This document shows positions 54,888-64,000 of a stretch of DNA of 64,000 bases, piece after piece. The translations under genes were made by a program, and so were the position numbers. Below the pieces are notes generated by a model, which saw only the letters and a list, made by a program, of their open reading frames with translations, was not told the DNA's origin and did not search any database. The stretch's first letter is position 1. Each line of letters opens with the position of its first letter. This stretch comes from CAZJHX01 sp964545715 (lineage in GTDB: Bacteria; Myxococcota_A; UBA9042; GCA-2863065), in assembly GCA_964545715.1 (NCBI GenBank), contig CAZJHX010000004.1, positions 62,001 to 126,000 on the forward strand. Direction: 5' to 3'.

Positions 54888-54948
54888 CCACAAGGCCTGC
54901 CAGTGTACCCCAAACGCGAGAGGGTCCGGCTGTGGTAGAACACCGGTC

Positions 54949-55683
54949 GTGTTTGCCTGGCTGAAGTCCCGCCGCAGAAAGAAGCTCGCCGCGCGCCCCT
55001 TTCCTGACGAGTGGCTGCCGTATCTGGAGCACCGCGTCGGTTTTTGGCGCGCCTGCCCGCCGTCGCTGTCGCAGCGCTTTCTCGACGATCTCAAGGTGTT
55101 CGTCTGGGAGAAGCACTGGATAGAGGCCGGCGGCATGACGATCACCGACGAGGTCAAGGTCGTGGTCGCCGCGGCCGCCGCGCGCCTGGTCATGCACCTG
55201 GACCTCTCCTATTACGACCGTCTCACCGAGATCGTGGTCTACCCGGGCGCCTACCAGCACCCCGACGGCGACTCCGTGATCCTGGGTGAGGCGCACAACT
55301 TCGGCACGGTCGTCCTCTCCTGGCAGGCTGTGCTGGACGGCCTGGCGGATCCCCACGACGGCCACGACACCGCCACCCACGAGCTGGCGCATGTCCTGGA
55401 CCGCGGCGGCGGCGCCTTCGACGGCACCCCGTCCCTGAGGGCGCGCGACCACTATCGGCCGTGGGCGGACGTCATGAGCCACCACTTCTTCGCGCTGCGA
55501 GACGGCGCCTCCGACCAGCTCGCCGTGCTCAGAGAATATGGAGCAACCAACGAAGCCGAGTTCTTTGCGGTAGCCACCGAGGCCTTCTTCGAGCGCCCGA
55601 TGTCCATGAAGCAGCGCACCCCGGACCTATACGAGGTTCTGCGGCAGTTTTACGGGTTCGACCCCTGTGGTGTCGGCCCGTGA
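54949..55683 (+). CDS. MtfA-like zinc-dependent peptidase
   Basis: 244 residues from GTG 54949. It begins FAWLKSRRRKKLAARPFPDE, as in MtfA (Mlc titration factor A). The body has LSWQAVLDGLADPHDGHDTA and the zinc-binding THELAHVLDR (HExxH), followed by a distal Glu in EFFAVATEAFFERP that can act as third zinc ligand. It is close to the usual family length. In E. coli, MtfA binds the Mlc repressor and shows peptidase activity. Here the target is unknown; no Mlc homologue is in view. Confidence 0.9.
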   Translation: MFAWLKSRRRKKLAARPFPDEWLPYLEHRVGFWRACPPSLSQRFLDDLKVFVWEKHWIEAGGMTITDEVKVVVAAAAARLVMHLDLSYYDRLTEIVVYPGAYQHPDGDSVILGEAHNFGTVVLSWQAVLDGLADPHDGHDTATHELAHVLDRGGGAFDGTPSLRARDHYRPWADVMSHHFFALRDGASDQLAVLREYGATNEAEFFAVATEAFFERPMSMKQRTPDLYEVLRQFYGFDPCGVGP

Positions 55684-55688
55684 CCGGC

Positions 55689-58600
55689 TTAATTCCCTGA
55701 GAGCACCCGCAGCACGATGCCTGCGCCGTCTGAGTCGACGTTGTCCGACTGCCAGCCCACGACCACGGTGTTGTTGGGGGCCGCCAGCGCAAAGGGGTCC
55801 CATTGATCGCCGAGCGTGGTGCGGTTGGCCGTTGCCGCCTGGGCCGTCGCGATGCCCGATGTCGTGAAGGGCCGATACTGAACTGCGCGCTCGCTGCCGT
55901 CGATGCCCGGGCTGTCCCACACGACCATGAAGCCGTCGCCGAGGGCGGCCACGTCCGGTCGGTTTTGGTTGGCCGAAGACGGCGGGTGCACCAGGAAGTC
56001 GGCGGTCCCTGCAAAGCTGCCGGCGTCCAGCATTCGGCAGCGCACGTCGCTCTCGGCGTCCGGCGGATCGTCCGCAAAGCAGACCGCCAGCGTCTTGTCG
56101 TCGGCTGAGAACGCGGCGGCCGGGATGGTCTGCAGCCCGTCGAGGGTTGTGTTGACCTCCTTTTCGACGCCCTGCGGTCCCGCGCTGGTCACGCGTCGCA
56201 GCAGAATGTTGTCGTCGTTGCCATTGTCGGTCGCGCGCCACGGCCACAGCGCGATCACGTCCCCGGCGCTGTTGATCACGAGCTCCGTCGCGCCGATCTG
56301 GCCCGCCTCCGCCCCCGGTGCGCTGACCAGGTGATCGGCGGAGGGGTCGCCGACCGCTGGGAAGAAGCGCACGTACAGCTCTACCAACTGGCTGCTCTTC
56401 TCGTTGACGTACGCCACGGCAAACCCGCCGTCGCTATGCATGGCGACGCTCGGGTAGCGCTGTGGGCCGAGCCCCAGCTGGTTGACCTGCACCTGGCCGC
56501 CCAGCGCCTTCCCCGCGCCGTCGGTCACCAACGCAAAGATCCCGGACTGGTCGAGGTCGGCGTCGGCATAGTCCGTCCAGACGGTGACGACGCGGTCCCC
56601 GCCGCCTGCGACCTGCACCTCGGACTGCTCGCCGGTCGCGGTCAGGTTGACCTGCACCTGCGGGGTGGTGGGGTAGCCGTCCGCCGTCGTCCATCGCCCG
56701 TGAATGTCCAGCGCACCGCCGCCGATCGCCGGACCCTCCCACGCGACCCACACCTTGGGCTCGCCGTCCGCGTCTGACACCAAAGCACCCGCCGGGCCGG
56801 TTTGCGCGCCGGCCTGCTGGTCGTTGATGACGACCTCGCCGGGCTGGGGCACGGGGTCGCCGTCCGCGTCGAAGCGGCGCTCATAGATGCTCTTGGCGTC
56901 CCGGAAAGCGACGATCCAGCCGCCGTCATCCAGCGCCGCGACAGACGGGCTGTCCTGGGCGCCGCCGACCAGCGTGTTGACGATGATGGGGGCGCTGAAC
57001 GCACCGGTGGACGGATTGAGAATGCGCGCGCCGACGCCATACTCGGAGTCGTCGATGCCGATGCCGTCGTAGGCGATGACGATCTTGCCGCCGGTGAGCA
57101 CCGCTACCCCTCCGACGCGCTGCTCGCCGGCGATGTTCACCACGTGCTTCTGCGCCGCGACCTCCACCAGCCCCCAGTTCAGCCGCACCACCCGCACATC
57201 CAGCCCGGTACTGCCCATATCCTGAGTCCATGCCACGACGGGGCCGGCCGGGCCCGCGCCGATCCGCACGTCGTGCACCGCACCGCCAATCGACGGGGTG
57301 ATCGTGCCGTTCACCCCGGTCTGCTTGCCGGACTTGGAGTAGGTCTCCAGCTCGATCTTCTTGCCGTCCTCGGTCACCCACGCGAGCACGAAGCCGTCCT
57401 CCGCAACAACCGGGACGACGTCAAAGCGGGCGGTTGCCGCTTCCCCAGGCTTCACCAACTCGCTGAGCGCCGACTTGGAGAGGTCCGCAAGCACCCGCAC
57501 ATAATGGACCGCGTCCGCCACGGGTGCGCCCTCGTACTCCCCGCTGGCTCCATACGAGAAGATCGCACCGACCGACCCGCCCGCGAACGCGACCATCCTG
57601 GCTCGCCGGGGCGTGATCAGAATCGTCCCCTCCGACGCCGTCACCGTCAGATCAAAGAGCTTGCCCCCACCGTCGCTCTGCCCGGCGGACGTCCAGCGCT
57701 CCACGTTCATCGGGCCATCGCCGTTCATCGTGCCCTCGTATTGGGTCCGCATGAAGCCGTCCGGCGCTTCGAGGACGGCCGCCGCCTGAAAGCACATGGG
57801 GCAGCTGAGGGCCACGCTGGCGTTCACCACAACGCCGTTTTCGGTGTCTCCGACAGCGTTGGTGAGCCGCCAGAAGGCATCGCCCACGGTGGTGCCCCAC
57901 TGCTGGAGCACGCCACCCCACGGCAGCACGTTCACGCTGGGGGCCGAGGTGACTGAGGACGTCAGCGTGGCCACCGGCGCCTGATCGCACAGCGCCACGC
58001 CCTGCCCGCACGCGTTTGCGACACAAAGCTCACCACCCGTGCACGGGTCGCCGTCGTCGCACGGTTCATATGGCGCCAGCGGCGTGTACACGCAATTGCC
58101 CGCGTTGCAGGCGCCAAGCTCACACGGGGCCGCGTCCTTCTGGCAGTCGATCGGGGTGCCGCCGCAGATCTCGCCCGTGCAGATATCGGCTTGCGTGCAG
58201 GGGTCGCCGTCGTTACAAGCGCCGCCCTTGGGCATGCTGGAGCAGCCTTCCGTGGTGTGGCACACATCCACGGTGCACTCCTTCGAGTCGTTGCAGAGCG
58301 TGTTGATGGGCTCGGACTTGCAACCGCTCTCGGGATTGCACGCGTCGACCGTGCAGTCGACTCCGTCGTCACACTCCACGGCTTCGAGACCGGGCTTGCA
58401 CGTGCCGTTCTGGCACAGATCGGGGCCCGTGCAGCCGTTGCCGTCGGAGCACCACGGGTTTGCGGGATCCGGCGGATAGCTGCATGAGCCCAGGCCCACC
58501 TCGTTCAAAGTGCACGGGTTGGCGTCGTCGCACGCGGGCTTGGTCGGCATGACGCACCGAAAGCCGACCGTCGCCGTCGCCGTCGCCGGGGCAAACACCT

Positions 58601-60893
58601 GGGCTACGCGGCGGGTCGCGCGAACGCCCGGCGCGTCGTCGTTGTAGCTGCCGCCACGCGTCTGGCGGGCAAAGCCGAAGTCTGCGCCCTGCGGGTCGTT
58701 TTTGGGTGAGTTGGCGTAGTAGTCGGCCACCAGCGGGTCCGCCACCCACTCGGCGACGTTGCCCGCCAAATCCTGAACGCCGGCCCAGCTCTCCCCCGCC
58801 GGCTTGCTCCCGACCGGCAGCGTGCCCGCGGCGCCGCAGTTGCTCACGCCGTCGTTCATCACCGCCCACTCGCACGTGGCCTCGGTCGGCCCCCACGGCC
58901 ATGGCGCCTTGGCGGCCGCGCAGTCCTCTGCGGTCCCTGTGCACGGTCCGCGCGCCGCCAGCTCCCACTCCGCCTCGGTGGGCAGCCGCACGGTGGGGCC
59001 CAGCTTGGCGCAATAATCGGCCGCCTGCGCCCATGTGACGCCGTTGATCGGGTGGTTCTGGCGGTCGGGCGCCCCCCAGTTCAGCGTCTTCGACGTATCT
59101 GAGTACGTCAGCACGGGCTCTGTGCAGCCCAGGTCGTCGACGCACCCCTCGTACAGCTCCACCGTGATCTCGTGCGCGCTCATAAAGAACGGGGTGACGA
59201 CCACCTGGTGCGCAGGTCCCTCCAGGGCCTCACAGTCATCGCAGCCCATCCAATAGGCGCCGCCCGGTACGTACAGCATGCCGGTCAGGCCGCCCTCCAA
59301 AAAGCAGTCGTCCCAGCACCCGTCGTCATTGGTCGTGTTGCCGTCGTCACACTGCTCGCCCGCGTTCAGGACGCCGTCGCCGCACTTCGGGCCGCACTCG
59401 CCCGCGGCAGTCACGCACTGGCCGCCCACGCATGCCTTGAGATCACACGCCGCCGCCGTGCAGGAGCCACCATCAGAGCAGGTGGCCCCGTCCGGTCCCG
59501 GCAGACAGCTGCCGTCGCCCTTGGGACCGACGGCGACCACATGCATGGAGGTGACGTCGTCCACCACGGACTCGCCCGTCACGATGATGCCGCCGTCCGG
59601 ATCCACCGCGCCTCCCAGCAAGCTGAGCGAGGCCTGCTGCGCCACGACCGGCGGTCCCGACTGCCAGCTGACCTCGCCGTCCGCGGTCAGCCCGAAGAGC
59701 ACCCCGATGCGCTCCCCGCCCACCAGCGACTCGGAGTCGCCGAAGACGGTCACACCCTCGCCCGCTGCGACCACCCCTCTCGCGTGATCGGTTCCGCCGC
59801 CCCCAAGCGGGCGCTCCCACAGAGCCACGCCGTCCGACGTCAACCCCAGCGCGAAGCCGCTCTTGGTGAGCCCCCGACTGCCGACCACAACCGTGACGCC
59901 GGCCTCGGTCGTGGCGACACCCGCCGCGAAGCCGTCGACGTCGAAGAAGTGCTTCTGCCAGACGAGCCCGCCGAGCACATCGATGCGCGCGGCCCACACG
60001 CGGCGCAGGCCATCCAGCACCAACTGCGCCTCGCCAACGACGATCGTGTCTCCCCCCTGCGCCAGCGCGATGCCGTTGGCCTGGGTGTGCCCCTGCATGC
60101 CGGCCGTGGCGACCCAGCCGTCCACGCCATCCCCGGTCACTTGTTGGACCAGCGCACGCCCAAGGCCGTCGATCGTCGTGCGCCCCGACACGAGCAGCCA
60201 GGTCTCCGGGCCTTGAACGATCCCGGTGTTGTAGGCGCCCGTCTGACCGTCCCAATTGTAGATGCCGTTCGACTGAACACCGATGACGACGCCACCCCCG
60301 CCGACCAGGACATAACCGGCCTCTGTCTGTTCCGCGGCCGTAAGGATCTTGGTGTACTTGCCGTAGTACTTGGTCCAGACGGCCTCGCCGTTGGCGTTTA
60401 TGCCCATCCCCAGCCCTTCCTGGATCTGGTTGTCCGCCGTGCGCGAGCGGCCGACGACGACCCAGCCGGTGTCGTGGGCCACCATCCCCACACCCTGAAC
60501 CAGGCGCTGGGGTGTCGTCAGCGTCAGCGGCCACTTATCGTCGGGATCACACGCCGGCGCTGCGGTGTCGGGCACGTCCGGGGGATCCGAGACGTCCGCC
60601 GTGTCGGGCGGCGGTATGTCGGGCACGTCCTCGATCACGTCCGGCGCGATGTCCATCATCGGCGTATCGATGGGGACATCCGGTGTCACGGTGTCGTCAG
60701 CGACATCCTCCGGCGTGGGGTTCGGCGCCGGTCCAAGCTTGCACACGGGCGATGCAACGGTCTTGTCGCAATGCCACCCTTCCGAGCAGTCCGAGCTCTC
60801 TGCGCACTCGTACGACAGCGCTTCCGGCTTGAAATCGCCGAAGCAGCCCGCTCCTAACGCGGACACCGCCACCACCAGCAAGGCTCGTTTCAG
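55689..60893 (-). CDS. Giant modular lipoprotein with FGE-like, Cys-rich and propeller domains
   Basis: About 1734 residues. I choose CTG 60893, overlapping the upstream stop as CTGA, because it gives MKRALLVVAVSALGAGC, a proper lipoprotein signal. TTG 60881 would lack the charged n-region. Order: acidic linker (60-115), propeller-like domain (about 115-475), a DUF4215 Cys repeat (CGDGVLNAGEQCDDGN), a SUMF1/FGE-sulfatase-like domain (about 535-780, LYVPGGAYWMGCDDC... RGGSYNDDAPGVRATRR... VGFRCVMP), Cys repeats (about 790-960) and a second beta-rich region. The FGE domain lacks both catalytic cysteines near RGGSYN. It is probably a surface scaffold. Confidence 0.8.
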   Translation of the reverse strand: MKRALLVVAVSALGAGCFGDFKPEALSYECAESSDCSEGWHCDKTVASPVCKLGPAPNPTPEDVADDTVTPDVPIDTPMMDIAPDVIEDVPDIPPPDTADVSDPPDVPDTAAPACDPDDKWPLTLTTPQRLVQGVGMVAHDTGWVVVGRSRTADNQIQEGLGMGINANGEAVWTKYYGKYTKILTAAEQTEAGYVLVGGGGVVIGVQSNGIYNWDGQTGAYNTGIVQGPETWLLVSGRTTIDGLGRALVQQVTGDGVDGWVATAGMQGHTQANGIALAQGGDTIVVGEAQLVLDGLRRVWAARIDVLGGLVWQKHFFDVDGFAAGVATTEAGVTVVVGSRGLTKSGFALGLTSDGVALWERPLGGGGTDHARGVVAAGEGVTVFGDSESLVGGERIGVLFGLTADGEVSWQSGPPVVAQQASLSLLGGAVDPDGGIIVTGESVVDDVTSMHVVAVGPKGDGSCLPGPDGATCSDGGSCTAAACDLKACVGGQCVTAAGECGPKCGDGVLNAGEQCDDGNTTNDDGCWDDCFLEGGLTGMLYVPGGAYWMGCDDCEALEGPAHQVVVTPFFMSAHEITVELYEGCVDDLGCTEPVLTYSDTSKTLNWGAPDRQNHPINGVTWAQAADYCAKLGPTVRLPTEAEWELAARGPCTGTAEDCAAAKAPWPWGPTEATCEWAVMNDGVSNCGAAGTLPVGSKPAGESWAGVQDLAGNVAEWVADPLVADYYANSPKNDPQGADFGFARQTRGGSYNDDAPGVRATRRVAQVFAPATATATVGFRCVMPTKPACDDANPCTLNEVGLGSCSYPPDPANPWCSDGNGCTGPDLCQNGTCKPGLEAVECDDGVDCTVDACNPESGCKSEPINTLCNDSKECTVDVCHTTEGCSSMPKGGACNDGDPCTQADICTGEICGGTPIDCQKDAAPCELGACNAGNCVYTPLAPYEPCDDGDPCTGGELCVANACGQGVALCDQAPVATLTSSVTSAPSVNVLPWGGVLQQWGTTVGDAFWRLTNAVGDTENGVVVNASVALSCPMCFQAAAVLEAPDGFMRTQYEGTMNGDGPMNVERWTSAGQSDGGGKLFDLTVTASEGTILITPRRARMVAFAGGSVGAIFSYGASGEYEGAPVADAVHYVRVLADLSKSALSELVKPGEAATARFDVVPVVAEDGFVLAWVTEDGKKIELETYSKSGKQTGVNGTITPSIGGAVHDVRIGAGPAGPVVAWTQDMGSTGLDVRVVRLNWGLVEVAAQKHVVNIAGEQRVGGVAVLTGGKIVIAYDGIGIDDSEYGVGARILNPSTGAFSAPIIVNTLVGGAQDSPSVAALDDGGWIVAFRDAKSIYERRFDADGDPVPQPGEVVINDQQAGAQTGPAGALVSDADGEPKVWVAWEGPAIGGGALDIHGRWTTADGYPTTPQVQVNLTATGEQSEVQVAGGGDRVVTVWTDYADADLDQSGIFALVTDGAGKALGGQVQVNQLGLGPQRYPSVAMHSDGGFAVAYVNEKSSQLVELYVRFFPAVGDPSADHLVSAPGAEAGQIGATELVINSAGDVIALWPWRATDNGNDDNILLRRVTSAGPQGVEKEVNTTLDGLQTIPAAAFSADDKTLAVCFADDPPDAESDVRCRMLDAGSFAGTADFLVHPPSSANQNRPDVAALGDGFMVVWDSPGIDGSERAVQYRPFTTSGIATAQAATANRTTLGDQWDPFALAAPNNTVVVGWQSDNVDSDGAGIVLRVLSGN

Positions 60894-61996
60894 AAGCGCG
60901 CTCCCACACCGACTCCGTTTGGCGTGGGCGTGAGCCAGACCGATGGCTCACCTTTTGGCTTCAGCAGCCACCAGGTCAGGCCCGCAGTGATGCCCGCCGC
61001 GCCGATGCCGACCAGCGCGATGCCCGCGTTCCACCGCCCGCTCGCGCCCTCCCAGTCGCTCTCGTGCTCCCGCTGCGTCGTACTCGTCACGATCTCACCG
61101 GGTCCCGGCTCCACGTTGCGCACGCCGTCCGCCAGAGCCATGAGGATCCCCCCGGTTATCGCCGCCGCGGAGCTTACGCCGACCACGATCCACGGACCGC
61201 TCCCCGCGCCCGTTACGGGCAGCTCATCGCTGGTGAGATCAACGACGTCGCCTGCGGAGAGCTGGGTCTCGCGATCGGGCAAGACCTGAACCTCCAACGC
61301 TTTGACCTGCCCGGCCACGGTCATAACGCGCAGCCTGTGTACGCCGGCCGGCACCCGCAGGCGCTGCAGCTTTCGGGCGTCGGTCAACAGTCGTACGCCT
61401 GCCAGCCGCAGGCGCGCCACCGTACCGGCCTGCACCACGATCGTGCCCAGTCCGCGGTCCGGCACCGACCAGGTGTTGCGCTGTCCGATGATGGGCGTGC
61501 CGGTCCAGCACGTGGCTGTCCCCTCATCCGGGCGCAGACGACAGGCCAGCCGTCCCGCCGGATCCACGCCGGTATCGTCCCCGGGCCGCGTCAGCAGCCG
61601 GTCGCCGAACTGAAACAGGTCGCCTGTGACGCCGCCGGTGATCTGCAGTGATGCGGTCTCCGCCAGCTGCTCCAGCCCGGTCGCCTGCTCGTTGGCCAGT
61701 CGCCGCACCTCTGGGTCCACGTGCTTCGTTGCCGTCACGCGCAGAAACGTCCGGCGCGCCTCGGCCCAGCGCCCCATCGCCTGCAGCACGCGCCCGCGGT
61801 TGTACACATAGAGGATGTTGTGCTCGGCCGCCCAGGCCTCGTCCAGCAGTCGCAGCGCCTCCGTGTGCTCGCCTCGCTGAAATGCGCTCAGTGCCTTGAC
61901 GTACGCGGCGTGGCCCGGAGGTGTCGCCTCAGCCGGTACGGCGGCCAACAACACGGCGACCAGCAGTACGCAGCAAACCTCAGACAGCGAGTTCAT
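60890..61996 (-). CDS. Secreted TPR protein with C-terminal membrane anchors
   Basis: 368 residues. The signal peptide (MNSLSEVCCVLLVAVLLAAV) precedes two TPR-like units (AYVKALSAFQRGEHTEALRLL, NRGRVLQAMGRWAEARRTFL). A beta-rich middle with PEGA-like text (LRVPAGVHRLRVMTVAGQVKAL) follows. Two hydrophobic helices lie near the end (IVVGVSSAAAITGGILMAL and AGIALVGIGAAGITAGLTWW). Such TPR/PEGA proteins are common in Myxococcota. Its stop overlaps the giant lipoprotein start, so it is probably a partner of that protein. No catalytic motif is visible. Confidence 0.75.
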   Translation of the reverse strand: MNSLSEVCCVLLVAVLLAAVPAEATPPGHAAYVKALSAFQRGEHTEALRLLDEAWAAEHNILYVYNRGRVLQAMGRWAEARRTFLRVTATKHVDPEVRRLANEQATGLEQLAETASLQITGGVTGDLFQFGDRLLTRPGDDTGVDPAGRLACRLRPDEGTATCWTGTPIIGQRNTWSVPDRGLGTIVVQAGTVARLRLAGVRLLTDARKLQRLRVPAGVHRLRVMTVAGQVKALEVQVLPDRETQLSAGDVVDLTSDELPVTGAGSGPWIVVGVSSAAAITGGILMALADGVRNVEPGPGEIVTSTTQREHESDWEGASGRWNAGIALVGIGAAGITAGLTWWLLKPKGEPSVWLTPTPNGVGVGARF

Positions 61997-62019
61997 TCAC
62001 CGCAAAACTAGCACAAACT

Positions 62020-64000
62020 CTACTGGACGATTACCCGGTCAGTGGCGCCCCGGCCGAAGGTCTCCGGGCTGTACATCTCTTCGGCTTTTGTGGGCGGTAC
62101 GACAAACTCGCCGGGCGTCGTGGCGCGCGCGATGTAGCTGTAGGTGTGCACGCCCTCCCAGACCAGCGACGAGAAGGCCTCGGCGCGCTCGTCACGCAGG
62201 TTTTCGTGCTCGTACCAGCGGCCCCACCACCAGCGGCGCGCATGCCAGGGGGCGGTCTTGTTGGAGCGGCTCTTGCTCGGCGGCGCGGCCTCGGTCCCCC
62301 GAAGTGCCGGGTTCAGTGGCTCCAAACCCGCGGGGATCGGGTCCACCAGCGCCACGTGATAGCGCCGCGTCGGGACGACCATGGATAATCTCACGCGCAC
62401 GCGCGCGCCCGCCTTGACCCGCCATTTTCCGTCCTCGCCGCGGGTCACGTCCGTCGGGTTGTCCACCGCCTCGTATTCGCGCTGGACCGTAAAGCCGTGC
62501 TCCGCCGGCTTCAGGTTCAGGTCGGCGGGCGCGTACCGCATGCCGATGCGGTAGTACATGCGCCCTTTGCCGGTCTTGCCCAGCGTCAGCGGCTGGTCCT
62601 CGCTGGTCTTTGCGACCACCGCCATCGGGATATCGACGTGATGTTCTTCGGTGGTGCGGCCCTTGAACTTGTGCTCGCCCGCGAAGCCGTCGCCCAGCCA
62701 CAAGCGGGCCACAAAGTTGGGCGTCTCCTTCTCGTAGGCGTGGAAGTAGCGGTCCAGCGCCAGCAGCACAAACGCGTTCTCCTGCGTGTTGCCCCAGCGA
62801 CCGCGCTTGCGATGCGCCAGCAGTCCTCGAACGATCTTGGGGATCAGCGTCGACTTGGGCTGGTCGCCGATCAGCGCCTCTAAGATGATGCCGTCCGCGC
62901 GCCGGCTGCTGTGCAGCAACAGGTGCGCACCGTCGCTGTAGCTGGTGGCGAAGTGCGCCTTGCCCGCATCCTCCGTCGCCCGGTTGTTGAGGTGTTTTCG
63001 AATCGCCACCACCTCCTGCTTGGAGGTCGCGTCGGGCGACAGCACCGGCAGCAGCCAGCCCAGCGCCTCCAGCGGCAGCTTCTTTACGCCGCCCGCCCGG
63101 CTGATGATCTGTCGTGCTTTGGCCGGATCGGGCTCGCCCAGCAGATTGCGCACGTACAGCGCATAGCTGTTGATCACCCGCTTGACCGACTCGGGATAGA
63201 ACGGTGGATAGCGGTTTTCGATGGTCCGCAGGTAGGCGGTGGCGCGGCTCAGCATGCGCTTAGGCACCACAAAGCCCTTCTTGCCGGCCCGGGCCAGCGC
63301 GTGGGTCACATGCACCGACAGATACGGCCAGGACCGGGACGTCGCGGACCAGAAGCCCCAGCCGCCGTCGCCGTTTTGCAGCGTGCGCAGGCGCTTGAGG
63401 TCCTGCGCGACGGACGCCACCATGGCTTTCGCCGACGGCAGGCCCCTGGCCTTGAAGGCGCCAAGCACGTCCTTCAGCGCCGCCAGCGCCAGCACGCGTG
63501 AGGAGATCTGCTCGCTGCATTGATACGGATAGTCGACCAGGTAGATCACCGCGTCAGTCAGCGCCTGCAGCGCCGTGGACGAGGTCGTGATCTCCAGCCC
63601 ACCGAACTGTTTTACGACACCCGCCGGCGCCCGCACCGGCTGCACCACCGCGCCCTTGTCCACCTGTCCGTAGGTCGCAAAGGCCTCCGTGGTCGCCGGG
63701 GTCCACACCGGCAATTGCACGTTGGCCGCATCCGACCAGCGCCCGCTGACCGCGCCGATCTGGAACCGCGCGATGCCCACACGCGCGACCGCTGAGGGGA
63801 AGCGCACCTCCACGCGGTTGTTCGCCGGCACCTTCAAGCGGCGCCCGGCCCCCTTCGTGATGGTCACGCCCAGCGCGCGCACGGCTACGTCCACGTCGAT
63901 CTCGTCATCCGTTTGGTTCTGCAGCACCACCGGCAGCTCGAATCTGTCGCCAAAGTTCAAAAAGCGCGGCGCGGATGGGCGCACCATCAGCGGCAGCCGG
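62020..64000 (-). CDS. Alpha-2-macroglobulin-family protein (5' end beyond right edge)
   Basis: At least 659 residues are seen; the frame is open at the window edge, so the N-terminus and bait region are missing. A macroglobulin-like beta domain (LPVVLQNQTDDEIDVDVAV) is followed by the thioester segment VDYPYQCSEQISSRVLALAA near residue 160 of the visible part. CSEQ fits the C-x-E-Q thioester motif. A helical toroid follows (LVDYPYQC... LGWLLPVLSPD, NAFVLLALDRYFHAY). The C-terminal part is the receptor-binding-like domain ending EMYSPETFGRGATDRVIVQ. Bacterial homologues trap proteases in the periplasm. Confidence 0.85.
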   Translation of the reverse strand, partial: RLPLMVRPSAPRFLNFGDRFELPVVLQNQTDDEIDVDVAVRALGVTITKGAGRRLKVPANNRVEVRFPSAVARVGIARFQIGAVSGRWSDAANVQLPVWTPATTEAFATYGQVDKGAVVQPVRAPAGVVKQFGGLEITTSSTALQALTDAVIYLVDYPYQCSEQISSRVLALAALKDVLGAFKARGLPSAKAMVASVAQDLKRLRTLQNGDGGWGFWSATSRSWPYLSVHVTHALARAGKKGFVVPKRMLSRATAYLRTIENRYPPFYPESVKRVINSYALYVRNLLGEPDPAKARQIISRAGGVKKLPLEALGWLLPVLSPDATSKQEVVAIRKHLNNRATEDAGKAHFATSYSDGAHLLLHSSRRADGIILEALIGDQPKSTLIPKIVRGLLAHRKRGRWGNTQENAFVLLALDRYFHAYEKETPNFVARLWLGDGFAGEHKFKGRTTEEHHVDIPMAVVAKTSEDQPLTLGKTGKGRMYYRIGMRYAPADLNLKPAEHGFTVQREYEAVDNPTDVTRGEDGKWRVKAGARVRVRLSMVVPTRRYHVALVDPIPAGLEPLNPALRGTEAAPPSKSRSNKTAPWHARRWWWGRWYEHENLRDERAEAFSSLVWEGVHTYSYIARATTPGEFVVPPTKAEEMYSPETFGRGATDRVIVQ

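Noticed and set aside
59172..60857. 561-codon plus-strand frame opposite the giant lipoprotein
   Set aside because: No motif and Arg/His bias; antisense shadow.

Overview
The window is GC-rich, gene-dense and almost fully coding. It very probably comes from a member of the Myxococcota (former Deltaproteobacteria). The supporting signs are three Ser/Thr protein kinase-type genes carrying extra sensory or repeat modules, a metallophosphoesterase ending in a MYXO-CTERM-like sorting tail, a coupled DUF1592/DUF1552 pair, MopE-type Cys/Asp repeats, a DUF4215-type Cys repeat, and many lipoproteins with acidic or proline-rich linkers. I see no rRNA, tRNA, CRISPR array, insertion sequence or prophage. 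No gene-free stretch exceeds about 300 bases.

Bases 1-13092 (minus strand) hold the standout locus: twelve genes with overlaps or gaps of at most 16 bases, continuing past the left edge. In transcription order they encode a HAD-fold protein lacking its catalytic Asp, a fatty acyl-CoA reductase, a second NAD(P)-binding reductase/epimerase, a polysaccharide pyruvyl transferase-family protein, an enoyl-CoA hydratase, a free acyl carrier protein, an AMP-forming acyl ligase, a diacylglycerol/sphingosine-kinase-like lipid kinase, a TetR regulator, a PlsC-type acyltransferase, an ABC exporter and a GT4 glycosyltransferase. I read it as a self-regulated pathway that makes, decorates and exports an unusual glycolipid. 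A 14-bp perfect palindrome sits exactly between a candidate -35 and -10 at 13177-13205, the only promoter-sized gap in front of the operon.

Bases 13342-28150 hold an HDOD protein, an unknown TPR-like protein coupled to a plant-like phosphoglycerate mutase (gpmI), a small lipoprotein, rsmD-coaD, an aspartate aminotransferase-family gene, an envelope lipoprotein/beta-barrel pair, a large WD40 pseudokinase, a divergent lipoprotein and a CoA-transferase. Bases 28229-33053 encode an active-looking kinase with three PEGA-like repeats, the MYXO-CTERM phosphoesterase and a DUF6414-like protein. Bases 33132-43804 (minus) are a surface/secretion block: a twin-CX3C lipoprotein coupled to DUF1552 and DUF1592 genes, a giant MopE/glycine-rich lipoprotein, an alpha/beta-hydrolase lipoprotein and a coupled unknown.

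Bases 43923-64000 hold a hybrid histidine kinase, a kinase with Sel1 repeats divergent from a lytic-transglycosylase-like protein, a divergent LysR/YceI pair with an inverted repeat, a membrane protein, a MarR regulator coupled to a lipoprotein hydrolase, a C39-like membrane protein, an MtfA-like peptidase, a 1735-residue modular lipoprotein coupled to a TPR protein, and an alpha-2-macroglobulin-like protein cut by the right edge. Two recurring local habits matter for start choice: NTGA stop/start overlaps are common, apparently including two CTGA cases, and several convergent gene pairs have their stop codons inside inverted repeats.
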